Shown: one piece after another, positions 9,830 through 18,324 of the stretch
Layout: each line of letters begins with the position of its first letter
Position numbering within the stretch: the first letter of the stretch is position 1
NCBI RefSeq assembly: GCF_004354085.1
Contig: NZ_SMSE01000002.1
Span: forward strand, 248,001 to 312,000
Direction: 5' to 3'
DNA from: Seongchinamella unica
Lineage (GTDB): Bacteria; Pseudomonadota; Gammaproteobacteria; Pseudomonadales; Halieaceae
DNA: 64,000 nt
Notes under the pieces: generated by a model
What the model saw: the letters and a program-made list of their open reading frames with translations, nothing else
Database searches by the model: none
Told to the model about the DNA's origin: nothing
Made by a program: the position numbers and the translations under genes

Positions 9830-10506
9830 TGAGCGCACCTGTTATTACCGTCGATGGCCCCAGTGGCGCCGGCAAAGGCACCATCAGCCATAAGCTGGCG
9901 GATCGCCTGGACTGGGGATTTCTGGACAGCGGTGCCCTGTACCGGGTCACCGGCCAGGCCTGCCTGATCGAGGGAGTCAGTTGGGACGACGTCGATGCGG
10001 TCACCGAGATCGCCCGCCACCTCGATGTGAGTTTCGCCAGTGCGGCCAATGGCGAGGTCCTGGTGGCCTACAAGGGGCAGGACGTTTCCCGCGCCATTCG
10101 CACCGAAGAGGGCGGGCGCGGCGCCTCGACCGTGGCGGCAATTCCCAGCGTGCGTGAAGCACTGCTGGCGCGCCAGCGTGACTTTCGCCAGCCCCCCGGA
10201 CTGGTGGCCGATGGTCGCGATATGGGGACGGTGGTTTTCCCCGACGCACCGCTCAAATTTTTCCTTACCGCCTCCGCCGAAGAGCGCGCCAGGCGGCGCT
10301 ATAAGCAGTTGATTTCAAAGGGGGAAAGTGTTAGTCTCCCGCGCCTTCTTGAGGACATCAAGGAGAGAGATGCGCGCGATTCAAGCCGATCCGTCTCTCC
10401 GCTGGTGCCCGCAGGGGACGCCATTGTCATTGACAGCACCGCCACATCCATCGACCAGGTGTTCGATCAGGTGATGCAGAAAGTGAGAGAAAAGGGTCTC
10501 ATCTAG
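9829..10506 (+). CDS. cmk: Cytidylate kinase
   Basis: Phosphorylates CMP and dCMP. The P-loop VDGPSGAGKGT is at residues 7-17 and the LID/substrate region VADGRDMGTVVFPDA is present. The ATG at 9829 shares its A with the aroA TGA stop (TGATG), indicating translational coupling; a TTG one codon earlier is less likely. The order cmk-rpsA-ihfB that follows is conserved across gammaproteobacteria. Confidence 0.96.
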   Translation: MSAPVITVDGPSGAGKGTISHKLADRLDWGFLDSGALYRVTGQACLIEGVSWDDVDAVTEIARHLDVSFASAANGEVLVAYKGQDVSRAIRTEEGGRGASTVAAIPSVREALLARQRDFRQPPGLVADGRDMGTVVFPDAPLKFFLTASAEERARRRYKQLISKGESVSLPRLLEDIKERDARDSSRSVSPLVPAGDAIVIDSTATSIDQVFDQVMQKVREKGLI

Positions 10507-10646
10507 CGGACAAATTCCGCAAACTCCTTTTAAATGGCACAACATTGTTTCGTTGGCTGAATCCAGTCAGGGCCGACTTCACAGTGTACTTTAACAACCC
10601 CGCACCGGCTGGAGGCGCGGATGACCAAACCAACAGGTAATGTGTA

Positions 10647-12323
10647 ATGAGCGAATCTTTCGCCGAACTATTTGAAGAAAGCCTTAAAACCGTCGACATG
10701 CAGCCCGGCGCCATTGTTACCGGCGTTGTTATCGACATCGACAGCGATTGGGTAACCGTACACGCGGGCCTCAAGTCCGAAGGTGTGATCCCCCGTTCCC
10801 AGTTCACCGACGCTAACGGTGAGTGCTCCCTGAGCATTGGCGACGAGGTACAGGTGGCTCTGGAGTCCGTGGAAGACGGATTCGGTGAAACCAAACTGTC
10901 CCGCGAGAAGGCCAAGCGTGCCGAAGCGTGGAAAGAGCTGGAAGCTGCCTACGAGGCAGAAGAAGTCGTCAAGGGTGTGATCAACGGCAAGGTCAAGGGT
11001 GGCTTTACCGTGGATATCAACACCATCCGCGCCTTCCTGCCCGGCTCGCTGGTTGACGTGCGTCCCGTTCGCGAGACCACGCACCTCGAAGGCAAGGAAC
11101 TGGAATTCAAGGTCATCAAGCTGGACCAGAAGCGCAACAACGTCGTGGTTTCACGTCGCGCTGTCATGGAAGCTGCCAACTCCGAGGAGCGCGAGGCGCT
11201 GCTGGAGACCCTGCAGGAAGGCATGTCCGTCAAGGGCATCGTCAAGAACCTGACCGACTACGGCGCGTTCGTAGACCTGGGTGGCGTAGACGGCCTGCTG
11301 CACATTACCGACATGGCCTGGAAGCGCATCAAGCATCCGTCCGAGATCGTGGAAGTTGGCCAGGAAATCGATGTCAAGATCCTCAAGTTCGACCGCGAGC
11401 GCAACCGCGTGTCCCTGGGTCTGAAGCAACTGGGTGAAGATCCCTGGGTGGAAATTACCGGTCGCTACCCCGAGGGCAGCCGCGTCAAGGCCAAGATCAC
11501 CAACCTCACCGACTACGGCTGCTTTGCCGAGCTGGAAGAGGGCGTTGAAGGTCTGGTGCACGTGTCCGAAATGGACTGGACCAACAAGAACGTACACCCC
11601 TCCAAGATCGTCCAGCTGGGCGACGAGGTGGAGGTTATGGTCCTGGACATCGACGAAGAGCGTCGGCGTATTTCCCTGGGTATCAAGCAGTGCCAGCAGA
11701 ATCCCTGGGACGCATTTGCATCGCAGTACAGCAAGGGCGACAAGATCTCTGGTTCCATCAAGTCGATCACCGACTTCGGTATTTTCATCGGCCTGGAAGG
11801 CAACATCGACGGCCTGGTGCACCTGTCAGACATCAGCTGGAATGAGACTGGCGAAGAAGCGGTTCGCAATTACAAGAAGGGCGACGAGATCGAGACAGTT
11901 ATCCTGTCCATCGACCCTGAGCGCGAGCGCATCTCCCTGGGCATCAAGCAGCTGGAAGACGATCCCTTCGGTAACTACGTGTCTGCCAACGATCGCGGCT
12001 CCATCGTTACCGGTGAAGTGATCGAAGTGGATGCCAAGGAAGTGATCATCAAGCTGGCCGACGAAGTGGAAGGCATCCTGAAGGCCTCCGACATCTCTCG
12101 CGACCGCGTGGAAGATGCTCGCAACTCCTTCAAGGTTGGTGACACCGTTGAAGCCAAGATCGTCTCCGTGGATCGCAAGAATCGCGGCGTGGTACTGTCC
12201 ATCAAGGCCAAGGACTACGACGACGAGAAGGAAGCGGTCAAGTCCCTGAAAGAGTCCGAGCAGGAATCGGCTTCTCCGGGCACTATCGGCGACCTGATCA
12301 AGGCGCAGATGGGCGACAAGTAA
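10647..12323 (+). CDS. rpsA: 30S ribosomal protein S1
   Basis: Binds mRNA upstream of the start codon and unwinds structured leaders on the 30S subunit. Six S1 (OB-fold) repeats are visible across 558 aa, for example [18 protein letters not shown] at the N-terminus and repeated [18 protein letters not shown]-type segments. Length equals that of E. coli S1. A 140-nt leader separates it from cmk; autoregulation through the leader is known for E. coli rpsA but cannot be judged here. A strong terminator follows at 12375. Confidence 0.98.
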   Translation: MSESFAELFEESLKTVDMQPGAIVTGVVIDIDSDWVTVHAGLKSEGVIPRSQFTDANGECSLSIGDEVQVALESVEDGFGETKLSREKAKRAEAWKELEAAYEAEEVVKGVINGKVKGGFTVDINTIRAFLPGSLVDVRPVRETTHLEGKELEFKVIKLDQKRNNVVVSRRAVMEAANSEEREALLETLQEGMSVKGIVKNLTDYGAFVDLGGVDGLLHITDMAWKRIKHPSEIVEVGQEIDVKILKFDRERNRVSLGLKQLGEDPWVEITGRYPEGSRVKAKITNLTDYGCFAELEEGVEGLVHVSEMDWTNKNVHPSKIVQLGDEVEVMVLDIDEERRRISLGIKQCQQNPWDAFASQYSKGDKISGSIKSITDFGIFIGLEGNIDGLVHLSDISWNETGEEAVRNYKKGDEIETVILSIDPERERISLGIKQLEDDPFGNYVSANDRGSIVTGEVIEVDAKEVIIKLADEVEGILKASDISRDRVEDARNSFKVGDTVEAKIVSVDRKNRGVVLSIKAKDYDDEKEAVKSLKESEQESASPGTIGDLIKAQMGDK

Positions 12324-12334
12324 GTCGTCCACCC

Positions 12335-12365
12335 CCCGGGGACAGAATTCAATTCTGCCCCCCGG
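12335..12365. repeat. Short palindrome after rpsA
   Basis: CCGGGGaCAGAATT pairs with AATTCTGcCCCCGG across a one-base centre, giving a near-perfect 14-bp stem immediately after the rpsA stop. It has no U-tract and is followed 10 bp later by the proper terminator. It may be a small mobile palindrome or a transcript-end protector; there is no way to tell here. Confidence 0.6.
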
Positions 12366-12374
12366 TTATCTCGG

Positions 12375-12403
12375 AAAGGGCTCACTTCGGTGGGCCCTTT
12401 TTT
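12375..12403 (+). terminator. Rho-independent terminator of rpsA
   Basis: AAGGGCTCAC-TTCG-GTGGGCCCTT followed by TTTT: a 10-bp stem with one wobble, a UUCG tetraloop and a U-tract, 52 nt after the rpsA stop. Confidence 0.9.
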
Positions 12404-12457
12404 GTTGCGGTTCGCTTAGCTTGATTTTGGTAGTGAAATTGCTTGCTAAGCGGGCGC

Positions 12458-12522
12458 CCCGGGCGGGGAAGACCTTGCTCGGTCGAAAAGCACACTCCCT
12501 CTCAAGGTATTCCCCGCCCGGG
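12458..12522. other. Left conserved hairpin of the palindrome
   Basis: A 20-position stem (12458-12477 with 12503-12522, one G-A mismatch) closes a 25-nt loop at 12478-12502. The loop is almost identical in the inverted copy at 12989-13055. Relative to that copy, the C12464-G12516 pair is replaced by T-A and the A12469-T12511 pair by G-C, i.e. both partners changed together, which suggests the fold itself is or was selected. Confidence 0.75.
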
Positions 12523-12988
12523 TCACCCTCCGTCCAATTCGACTCCACTATCCATTACCTATACTCCCGGTGACGTTCCAAGTCGCTGCTAAAGTGCCTG
12601 CATTTCCCGTCTTGTACACGCGGCCCTCCGGGCTACCCTCAGTCGGTCGCGAGCCAGATAAACCCTGTCTCGCTCCACTCCTTCAGCGCGCACTTGCGAC
12701 CGAAAATGCAGCCGCTTTAGCCGCTCGCCAGTGGTAAAGCTACAGGGACCGGTGTAATCGGGATCTGTGGATTGCTCGATGTGGAGGCGGGTGAGCGGCT
12801 GAATCGGCTCTCGCAAACATGGTGCCGAGAGAGTGGAGGGAGACGGCGCTTTTCCGGCTCCCGACCGACCGAGGGGACCCCGGAGGGGCGCCAATGTAAG
12901 AGAGTCGATGCAGGCACTCGTCCGGCGACCTGGAACGTCACAGGGAGTTATAGGTAGTGGATAGCGATGTCAAAGCGAAAGGAGGGCG

Positions 12989-13055
12989 CCTCGGGTGGGG
13001 GATACCTTGAGAGGGAGTGTGCTTTTCGACCGATCAAGGTATCCCCCACCCGGGG
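12989..13055. other. Right conserved hairpin of the palindrome (inverted copy)
   Basis: Inverted, diverged copy of the hairpin at 12458-12522. The stem 12989-13009 with 13035-13055 is fully paired apart from one G-T wobble. It shares 29 consecutive identical bases, covering the loop and the inner stem, with the left copy. Confidence 0.75.
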
Positions 13056-13083
13056 TGCCCGCTTAGCAAGAAAACTCACCAAT

Positions 13084-13224
13084 CGTCGACCTTCCCCCCG
13101 ATCCCGGGTCAAATACCGTTAAAATTGTGACTAAATCCACACTTTTTCTTTATAAAATAACAACTTGCGATATATCCTGTCTCGGTCCACAATTAAGCAC
13201 CGGTGAAAACAAGCCATAAGACCG
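13084..13224 (+). promoter_or_regulatory. Upstream region of ihfB
   Basis: AT-rich stretch in contrast to the GC-rich palindrome before it. A possible sigma70 promoter is TGACTA (13128-13133), 17 bp, TATAAA (13151-13156). No clear IHF consensus site was recognised, although ihfB is autoregulated in E. coli. Confidence 0.4.
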
Positions 13225-13521
13225 ATGACCAAAAGTGAATTGATAGAAACGATTGCAGCCCGGCAGAGCCAGCTGTCCGCCAAGGACGTGGAACTGGCGG
13301 TGAAAACGATCCTCGAACACATGTCCCAGTCCCTCTCCGAGGGTGAGCGCATCGAGATTCGGGGCTTTGGCAGTTTCTCCCTGCATTACCGGGAGCCCCG
13401 GCGCGGTCGCAATCCCAAGACCGGTGATGCGGTGGAACTCACCGGAAAATACGTCCCTCACTTCAAGCCGGGCAAGGAATTGCGTGAGCGTGTCAACCTG
13501 GGGCTGCAACAGGGGCTGTGA
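13225..13521 (+). CDS. ihfB: Integration host factor subunit beta
   Basis: DNA-bending histone-like protein that acts as an alpha-beta heterodimer with IhfA (encoded here at 47324). The signature [21 protein letters not shown] of the HU/IHF family is present at residues 46-66 and the beta-arm proline region is intact. Length 98 aa. A strong terminator follows 20 nt after the stop, separating it from lapA. Confidence 0.97.
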   Translation: MTKSELIETIAARQSQLSAKDVELAVKTILEHMSQSLSEGERIEIRGFGSFSLHYREPRRGRNPKTGDAVELTGKYVPHFKPGKELRERVNLGLQQGL

Positions 13522-13541
13522 GCTTGCCCCTGAAAATACAG

Positions 13542-13577
13542 ACGGTATGATCGAGCGGTCATACCGTTTTTTTTTTT
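13542..13577 (+). terminator. Rho-independent terminator of ihfB
   Basis: ACGGTATGA pairs with TCATACCGT around an 8-nt loop and is followed by more than ten T residues. Confidence 0.92.
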
Positions 13578-13600
13578 GACCTTCCGAACCGGACGTTCCT

Positions 13601-13906
13601 ATGAAGCTGCTGCGCAACCTCCTGTATCTCGCTCTCGTTGTCGCCATGGCCGCGGTCGGTGTGTTGTTTGCGCTGCAGAATGAAATGCCGGTGCCCCTCG
13701 ACCTGCTTATCGTCAACTTTGAACCGCGCAGCCTGGCACTGTGGCTGCTGATCGCCTTTGCCCTGGGTGGCCTGCTGGGCATGCTGATGTCGTCGCTTCT
13801 GGTGTTGCGCACCCGCGCAGCCCTCGCGTCGACCAATCGCCAACTGGCCCGGAGTCGCGCCGAGTTGAACAAGCTGCGCACAGCAGGTCTCAAAGACGGT
13901 GAATGA
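13601..13906 (+). CDS. lapA: Lipopolysaccharide assembly protein A (DUF1049)
   Basis: Small inner-membrane protein that works with LapB in controlling LPS amount through LpxC turnover. Two hydrophobic segments lie at about residues 5-25 and 44-66, followed by a charged helical tail, the DUF1049 layout. Length 101 aa. It overlaps lapB by 8 bp and starts just after the ihfB terminator, whose U-tract lies near its ribosome-binding site. The ihfB-lapA-lapB-pyrF order is common in gammaproteobacteria. Confidence 0.9.
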   Translation: MKLLRNLLYLALVVAMAAVGVLFALQNEMPVPLDLLIVNFEPRSLALWLLIAFALGGLLGMLMSSLLVLRTRAALASTNRQLARSRAELNKLRTAGLKDGE

Positions 13907-15110
13907 TTACCTTGTCTTCGGCCTGTTTTTTGTTGCGATCGCCATTGGCTGGTTCCTGGGCCGTCGCGGCCAGGCCAGGTCCAAAGTCCGCTCGGCGCGC
14001 TTGCCAGGCCAGTATTACCAGGGGCTGAACTACCTGCTGGACGGCAAGCCCGACGGCGCGGTGGACGCGTTCATCAACGCCCTGGAAGTCAATAGCGAAA
14101 CCCTGGAGACCCACATTGCGCTGGGTAACCTGTTGCGCAAGCGAGGAGAAGTGGACAGGGCGATCCGGATCCACCAGAATCTGCTGGCCCGCCCCAGCCT
14201 GCCGCGTACCCAGGTGCACCAGGCTCACCTGGAACTGGCGCGGGATTACATCAGTGCCGGCCTGCTGGACCGGGCTGAGCGCCTGCTGCTGGACCTCGTG
14301 CAGGAGTCCCCCACCCAGCGCAGGGCAAGTCAGTGGCACCTGCTGGATATCTACCAGAGTGAGCGCGAGTGGCAACAGGCCATTGATACTGCCAGGCAAC
14401 TGCTGCCCCGCAAAAGCCTGCTCGGCAGTGGCGGAGCGGACCACGAGGAGGTGCCGGGGCAGTCGGTTCACGTCGTACTGTCACATTACTACTGTGAGCT
14501 CGCGGCGGAACGGCGTGAGTCGGGTGATTTGCAGCAAGCCCGCAACCTGCTGCAGGAAGCGGTGAACCAGGACCGGAAGTGCGTTCGTGCCTCACTGATG
14601 CTGGGCGAGGTAGAGTGCGACGCGGGTCGTTTCAAACTTGCCATCAAGGCCCTGCGCAAGGTTCGTCAACAGGATCCGCTCTATATCAGCGAATCGGTCC
14701 CCACCCTGCGCAAGTGTTACCGCGAACTGGGTGACGAGAAAGCCCTGCTTGCCTATCTGCGCGACTGTCTGGACAGCGCGCCTTCACCGCCTTTGTTGCT
14801 CGCCGCAGCCGAGGACATTCGTGAGATGGAGGGGCTTGAGGTAGCGGAGGCATTCATGGTCAGGCAACTGGACAAGATGCCTTCCCTGCGAGGGCTGGAA
14901 AAACTGGTCAGCCTGCAAGGCAGTGTCAGCGAGGGCAAGGCCCGCGATGATTTCGGGCTGGTGCGGCAACTGGTGCAGCGACTGATAGAACAGCGCCCGT
15001 CATACCGATGCAGCCACTGCGGATTCGCTGCCCGGCACCTGCACTGGTTCTGCCTCGGCTGCAAGTACTGGGGCACAGTGCGGCCCATTCGCGGCACCAG
15101 TATGGAATAA
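13899..15110 (+). CDS. lapB: Lipopolysaccharide assembly protein B (TPR protein with rubredoxin-like C-terminus)
   Basis: Regulates LpxC degradation by FtsH and so balances LPS with phospholipid synthesis. An N-terminal membrane anchor (residues 4-20) is followed by tetratricopeptide repeats and a C-terminal metal-binding module with CSHCG and CLGC cysteine pairs. The 403-aa length is slightly above the E. coli protein. A GTG start is used, inside the end of lapA, indicating coupled translation. Confidence 0.94.
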   Translation: MNDYLVFGLFFVAIAIGWFLGRRGQARSKVRSARLPGQYYQGLNYLLDGKPDGAVDAFINALEVNSETLETHIALGNLLRKRGEVDRAIRIHQNLLARPSLPRTQVHQAHLELARDYISAGLLDRAERLLLDLVQESPTQRRASQWHLLDIYQSEREWQQAIDTARQLLPRKSLLGSGGADHEEVPGQSVHVVLSHYYCELAAERRESGDLQQARNLLQEAVNQDRKCVRASLMLGEVECDAGRFKLAIKALRKVRQQDPLYISESVPTLRKCYRELGDEKALLAYLRDCLDSAPSPPLLLAAAEDIREMEGLEVAEAFMVRQLDKMPSLRGLEKLVSLQGSVSEGKARDDFGLVRQLVQRLIEQRPSYRCSHCGFAARHLHWFCLGCKYWGTVRPIRGTSME

Positions 15111-15137
15111 TGGCGGCCCGCTTCAAGAGAACAGATT

Positions 15138-15836
15138 ATGAGTGATAACCCGGTCATCGTCGCCCTGGATTTTCCCGCTGCCGAACCCGCACTGGAGCTC
15201 GCTTCGCAGCTCACTCCCGAGCTGTGTCGGCTGAAGGTGGGCAAGGAGATGTTCACCCGCAACGGTATCGGCCTGGTCGAGGCCCTGCAGGACATGGGCT
15301 TTGACGTGTTCCTGGACCTCAAATTCCATGACATTCCCAATACGGTGGCCGGCGCGGTGCGATCAGCGGCAGAGCTGGGGGTGTGGATGGTCAATGTGCA
15401 CGCCAGCGGCGGACGCAGGATGATGGAGGCTGCAGTGGAGGCCCTGCAGGGCTGCCAGAGCAAACCCCTGCTGATCGCAGTGACCGTATTGACCAGCATG
15501 TCCGACGAGGACCTGGCGGAACTGGGGTATACCGAAACCGCCGCCGAGCGGGTGATGCGGCTCGCGGCCCTGACCGAGGACTGCGGTCTCGACGGGGTCG
15601 TGTGTTCCGCCATGGAAGCACCGCAGTTGCGGGCCGAGCGCGGCCAGGGCTTCTGCCTGGTGACACCGGGGATACGGCTTGCCGGCGATGCCGCGGGCGA
15701 CCAGCGCCGGGTGCTGACGCCCGCGGACGCGATTGCCAATGGTTCCGATTATCTGGTGATCGGTCGCTCTGTCACCGCCGCTGAAGATCCCCTTGCGGCC
15801 CTGGAGCGGGTTCACCGCGAACTGGGCCGCCACTGA
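15138..15836 (+). CDS. pyrF: Orotidine 5'-phosphate decarboxylase
   Basis: Last step of UMP synthesis. The strand-1 motif VIVALDFP and the catalytic [13 protein letters not shown] (DxKxxD type) are intact, and the C-terminal SDYLVIGRS phosphate-binding segment is present. Length 232 aa. It follows lapB by 27 bp, the usual arrangement. Confidence 0.97.
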   Translation: MSDNPVIVALDFPAAEPALELASQLTPELCRLKVGKEMFTRNGIGLVEALQDMGFDVFLDLKFHDIPNTVAGAVRSAAELGVWMVNVHASGGRRMMEAAVEALQGCQSKPLLIAVTVLTSMSDEDLAELGYTETAAERVMRLAALTEDCGLDGVVCSAMEAPQLRAERGQGFCLVTPGIRLAGDAAGDQRRVLTPADAIANGSDYLVIGRSVTAAEDPLAALERVHRELGRH

Positions 15837-15944
15837 AAACCATCAGATGCGGCCGCAGGCCCATCGCCTGCCCCCTTTGTTGCTAGACTCCCTATCGGTA
15901 CGGATGCCTGCACGGATGCAGAGAGCTGATCAGGGAGATCAATC

Positions 15945-16292
15945 ATGACCAAATCAATTGTTAGCAACACTGCCAGGGGCAGTGCACACCGATTCCAACC
16001 CGTCAAACAACTGGCGACACTGCTGGTGCTGTTGTGCGCCCTCGTGGCGATGCCCCTGCAGGCGCAGGAATCGCCACCGGATCCGCCAGCGGTGGCGGCG
16101 GTGAATATCAATACCGCGGATGCGTCGGCACTGGCGGCCGGGCTGACGGGAGTGGGTCCGTCCCGGGCCGAGGATATTGTCCGCTACCGGGAAGCATTCG
16201 GGCCTTTCACCACTGTCGAGCAACTGGCAGAGGTGAAAGGTGTTGGCCCATCGACGCTCGAGAAGAACCGGGCGCGGATAACACTGGATTAA
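15945..16292 (+). CDS. ComEA-like helix-hairpin-helix protein (exported)
   Basis: A signal-peptide-like segment around residues 21-42 ends in LQAQE. It is followed by a helix-hairpin-helix domain with VNINTADASALAAGL and the second hairpin GVGPSTLEKNR. This is the ComEA fold, which binds DNA non-specifically and helps pull incoming DNA through the periplasm in competent bacteria; in gammaproteobacteria many such short proteins have no proven role. A terminator follows at 16315. Confidence 0.85.
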   Translation: MTKSIVSNTARGSAHRFQPVKQLATLLVLLCALVAMPLQAQESPPDPPAVAAVNINTADASALAAGLTGVGPSRAEDIVRYREAFGPFTTVEQLAEVKGVGPSTLEKNRARITLD

Positions 16293-16314
16293 GGGCAGCG
16301 CATCCGTATCATGT

Positions 16315-16335
16315 GGGGGCTTATGCCCCCTTTTT
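16315..16335 (+). terminator. Rho-independent terminator after the ComEA-like gene
   Basis: GGGGGC-TTAT-GCCCCC followed by TTTTT, 22 nt after the stop and 14 nt before the next start codon. Confidence 0.85.
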
Positions 16336-16348
16336 CATACATCCCGGC

Positions 16349-17275
16349 GTGAAATACCTGGTAACCGGCGCAACCGGCTTTATCGGCGTGGAGTTGTGCC
16401 GGCAAATCATGCAGGCCGGCGATGAACTGTCGGCCTGCAGCGCCAGTGGTCGCCTGCTGCCCGATGGCACTGCGACCCGGGCCCTGGATTTGCGCGGCGA
16501 ACAGCCCGACAGCCATGCGCTGGTCGGTATCGACGCCGTCGTCCACCTGGCGGGCATTGCCCATCGCAGTGCCGGTGCCCAAGAGTACGAACTGGTCAAT
16601 CATCAGGCGACTGTTGCGCTGGCCAGGCGCGCGGCAGAGGCCGGCGTGGGCGCTTTTGTCTTTCTCAGCAGCGTCAAAGCGATGGGTCCCGCGATAACCG
16701 ACCAGCCCCGGGCCGAGTCACAATGCAGCCTCCCCGATGACGCCTACGGGCGCTCGAAACGCGATGCTGAACGGGCCCTTATCGATGAATGTTCCGGCGG
16801 CCCCATGTCGGTCACCATTCTGCGTCCCGCACTGGTGTACGGAGAGGGCGCCAGGGGCAACCTCGCCCTCTTGTCCCGCGCGGTTGCGAACGGGCTGCCC
16901 AGGCCGCCAGCCGACGGCGGGCGATCGATGATCGACCGCGGGGACCTGTGTCGGCTCATTCGCCTCCTTGCGGCGAGAGATGAACCGGGGATCCACACCT
17001 ATATCGCGGCCGATGGCGAGGTCTACAGTACCCGGCGAATATACGATGCCCTGCGGGGTGCGATGGGTCTGCCCCCGGGACGGAACTGGTGTCCCCGCTG
17101 GGGCTGGCGGCTGGGCTGTGGGCTGCTGGACCTGATGTCGAGCAACCCGGAACCGGCCTGGCAACGATTGTTCGGGGTGGAAACCTACAGCAGCGAGGCC
17201 CTGCGCAGGGAACTGGGATGGCAGCCGCGGCAGACCCTGGAAAAAGCGCTCCGGGGAAGTGGGGAACCGGCGTGA
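16349..17275 (+). CDS. NAD-dependent epimerase/reductase, WbpV-like (O-antigen sugar)
   Basis: Extended short-chain dehydrogenase. It begins KYLVTGATGFIGVELC with the glycine-rich NAD motif and has the YGRSK (YxxxK) catalytic pair near residue 134. Its position directly before WbpL- and WbpM-like genes matches Pseudomonas WbpV, which reduces the 4-keto-6-deoxy sugar made by WbpM. The GTG at 16349 is chosen because homology begins there; no good ribosome-binding site is visible and a terminator lies just upstream, so expression may depend on read-through or an unseen promoter. The stop overlaps the next start (GTGA). Confidence 0.8.
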   Translation: MKYLVTGATGFIGVELCRQIMQAGDELSACSASGRLLPDGTATRALDLRGEQPDSHALVGIDAVVHLAGIAHRSAGAQEYELVNHQATVALARRAAEAGVGAFVFLSSVKAMGPAITDQPRAESQCSLPDDAYGRSKRDAERALIDECSGGPMSVTILRPALVYGEGARGNLALLSRAVANGLPRPPADGGRSMIDRGDLCRLIRLLAARDEPGIHTYIAADGEVYSTRRIYDALRGAMGLPPGRNWCPRWGWRLGCGLLDLMSSNPEPAWQRLFGVETYSSEALRRELGWQPRQTLEKALRGSGEPA

Positions 17276-18246
17276 CGGTGCTGCTTGTTACTCTCTTGCT
17301 GTCTCTGGCCTTGTGCGGTGCCTACCTGAGGTTCGCCCGTCGCCTGCAGATACTGGATCGACCCAATGAGCGCAGCTCGCATACCCGGCCCACCCCCCAC
17401 GGCGGTGGCGTACCCCTGCTGCTGGCGATGGGACTGGGCGTGGCCATGGCGCCTGTGGCATGGCAGGCGCAGTACCTGCTGCTGATGGCGCTGGCGTTCG
17501 GCTTGTCCGCATTGGGTGTGCTGGATGATTTACGCGGGCTCAGTGTGCGTCTGCGCTTTTCCCTGTATTGCCTGGCCTGTGTGCTGGCGGTGCTGGTGAT
17601 CCAGAACCCCCTGGCCACTCCCGGCCCGGCGAGCCTGCTGATCGCCCTGGTCTCGGTCGCTGCCCTGCTGTGGATGCTGAATCTCTATAACTTCATGGAT
17701 GGCATCGATGGCTATGCTGCGACGCAGTGCATTATCGCCTGCGCCTGCGTGGTGTTGTTGGCGTGGGGACAGGGCGCCGCGCCGCAGTACCTGCTGTTCT
17801 GCCTGTTGCTGGCCGCCGCCCAAGTGGGTTTCCTGTTCTGGAACTGGCCGACGGCGAGGCTGTTCATGGGCGATGCCGGTAGTGTACCGACTGGCTTTCT
17901 GCTGGGCGCGCTGGCTCTGTACGGCCATGCCCAGGGTTACCTGCCGCTGGCCTGCTGGCTGATCCTGTTGGCGGTATTTGTTACCGATGCCAGTGTGACC
18001 CTGCTGTGGCGCGTGGCCACCGGCCAGGCGTTTACCCAGCCCCACAGGCTGCACGCCTATCAGCGACTGAGCCGCCATCTGGGGGGGCACTTGCCGGTGG
18101 TGTTGCTACTGCTGGCCCTCAATGGGCTGTGGCTCTTCCCCCTGGCCCTGGCCTCAGCTGTTTTCCCCAAGTATTCAATTTTATTGGTAATTTTGGCATA
18201 TGTTCCGCTGCTGGCAGGCATGGCTAAAGCCCGGGAATTCGGCTAG
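17272..18246 (+). CDS. wbpL: WbpL-like polyprenyl-phosphate sugar-1-phosphate transferase (glycosyltransferase family 4)
   Basis: Integral membrane enzyme of the WecA/MraY superfamily that loads the first sugar-1-phosphate onto undecaprenyl phosphate to start O-antigen assembly. About ten hydrophobic segments are visible. Diagnostic loops are PHGGGVPLL, NFMDGIDGYAA, FMGDAGSVPTG and the HRLHAYQRL segment, the last typical of WbpL. The GTG at 17272 overlaps the preceding stop; the reading frame is open further upstream but without homology. It lies 78 bp before the WbpM-like gene. Confidence 0.9.
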   Translation: MTVLLVTLLLSLALCGAYLRFARRLQILDRPNERSSHTRPTPHGGGVPLLLAMGLGVAMAPVAWQAQYLLLMALAFGLSALGVLDDLRGLSVRLRFSLYCLACVLAVLVIQNPLATPGPASLLIALVSVAALLWMLNLYNFMDGIDGYAATQCIIACACVVLLAWGQGAAPQYLLFCLLLAAAQVGFLFWNWPTARLFMGDAGSVPTGFLLGALALYGHAQGYLPLACWLILLAVFVTDASVTLLWRVATGQAFTQPHRLHAYQRLSRHLGGHLPVVLLLLALNGLWLFPLALASAVFPKYSILLVILAYVPLLAGMAKAREFG

Positions 18247-18324
18247 TATCTCTCTTTGGGCCGTATCAAAAACTAAACCAAAACGGCCAGTAACAGAAGA
18301 CCATCAACGAGTGAGGTAAGAAAC

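Larger units (their letters stand above)
12428..13083. repeat. 650-bp imperfect palindrome (two inverted diverged arms) between rpsA and ihfB
   Basis: The right half is the reverse complement of the left half along nearly its whole length, around one centre at about 12755.5. Matching blocks, all in the same register: 12442-12455 with 13057-13070 (14 nt, CTTGCTAAGCGGGC), 12481-12509 with 13003-13031 (29 nt identical), 12570-12580 with 12931-12941 (GTGACGTTCCA), 12593-12603 with 12908-12918 (AGTGCCTGCAT), 12742-12745 with 12765-12768. Identity falls toward the centre. No reading frame in it resembles a protein. Origin and function unknown; a fold-back or miniature mobile element, or a pair of inverted structured RNA units, are the main options. 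Confidence 0.9.

Noticed and set aside
12589-12894. 101-codon minus-strand frame inside the large palindrome
   Set aside because: No protein-like features, no ribosome-binding site, and the inverted arm does not preserve a matching frame.
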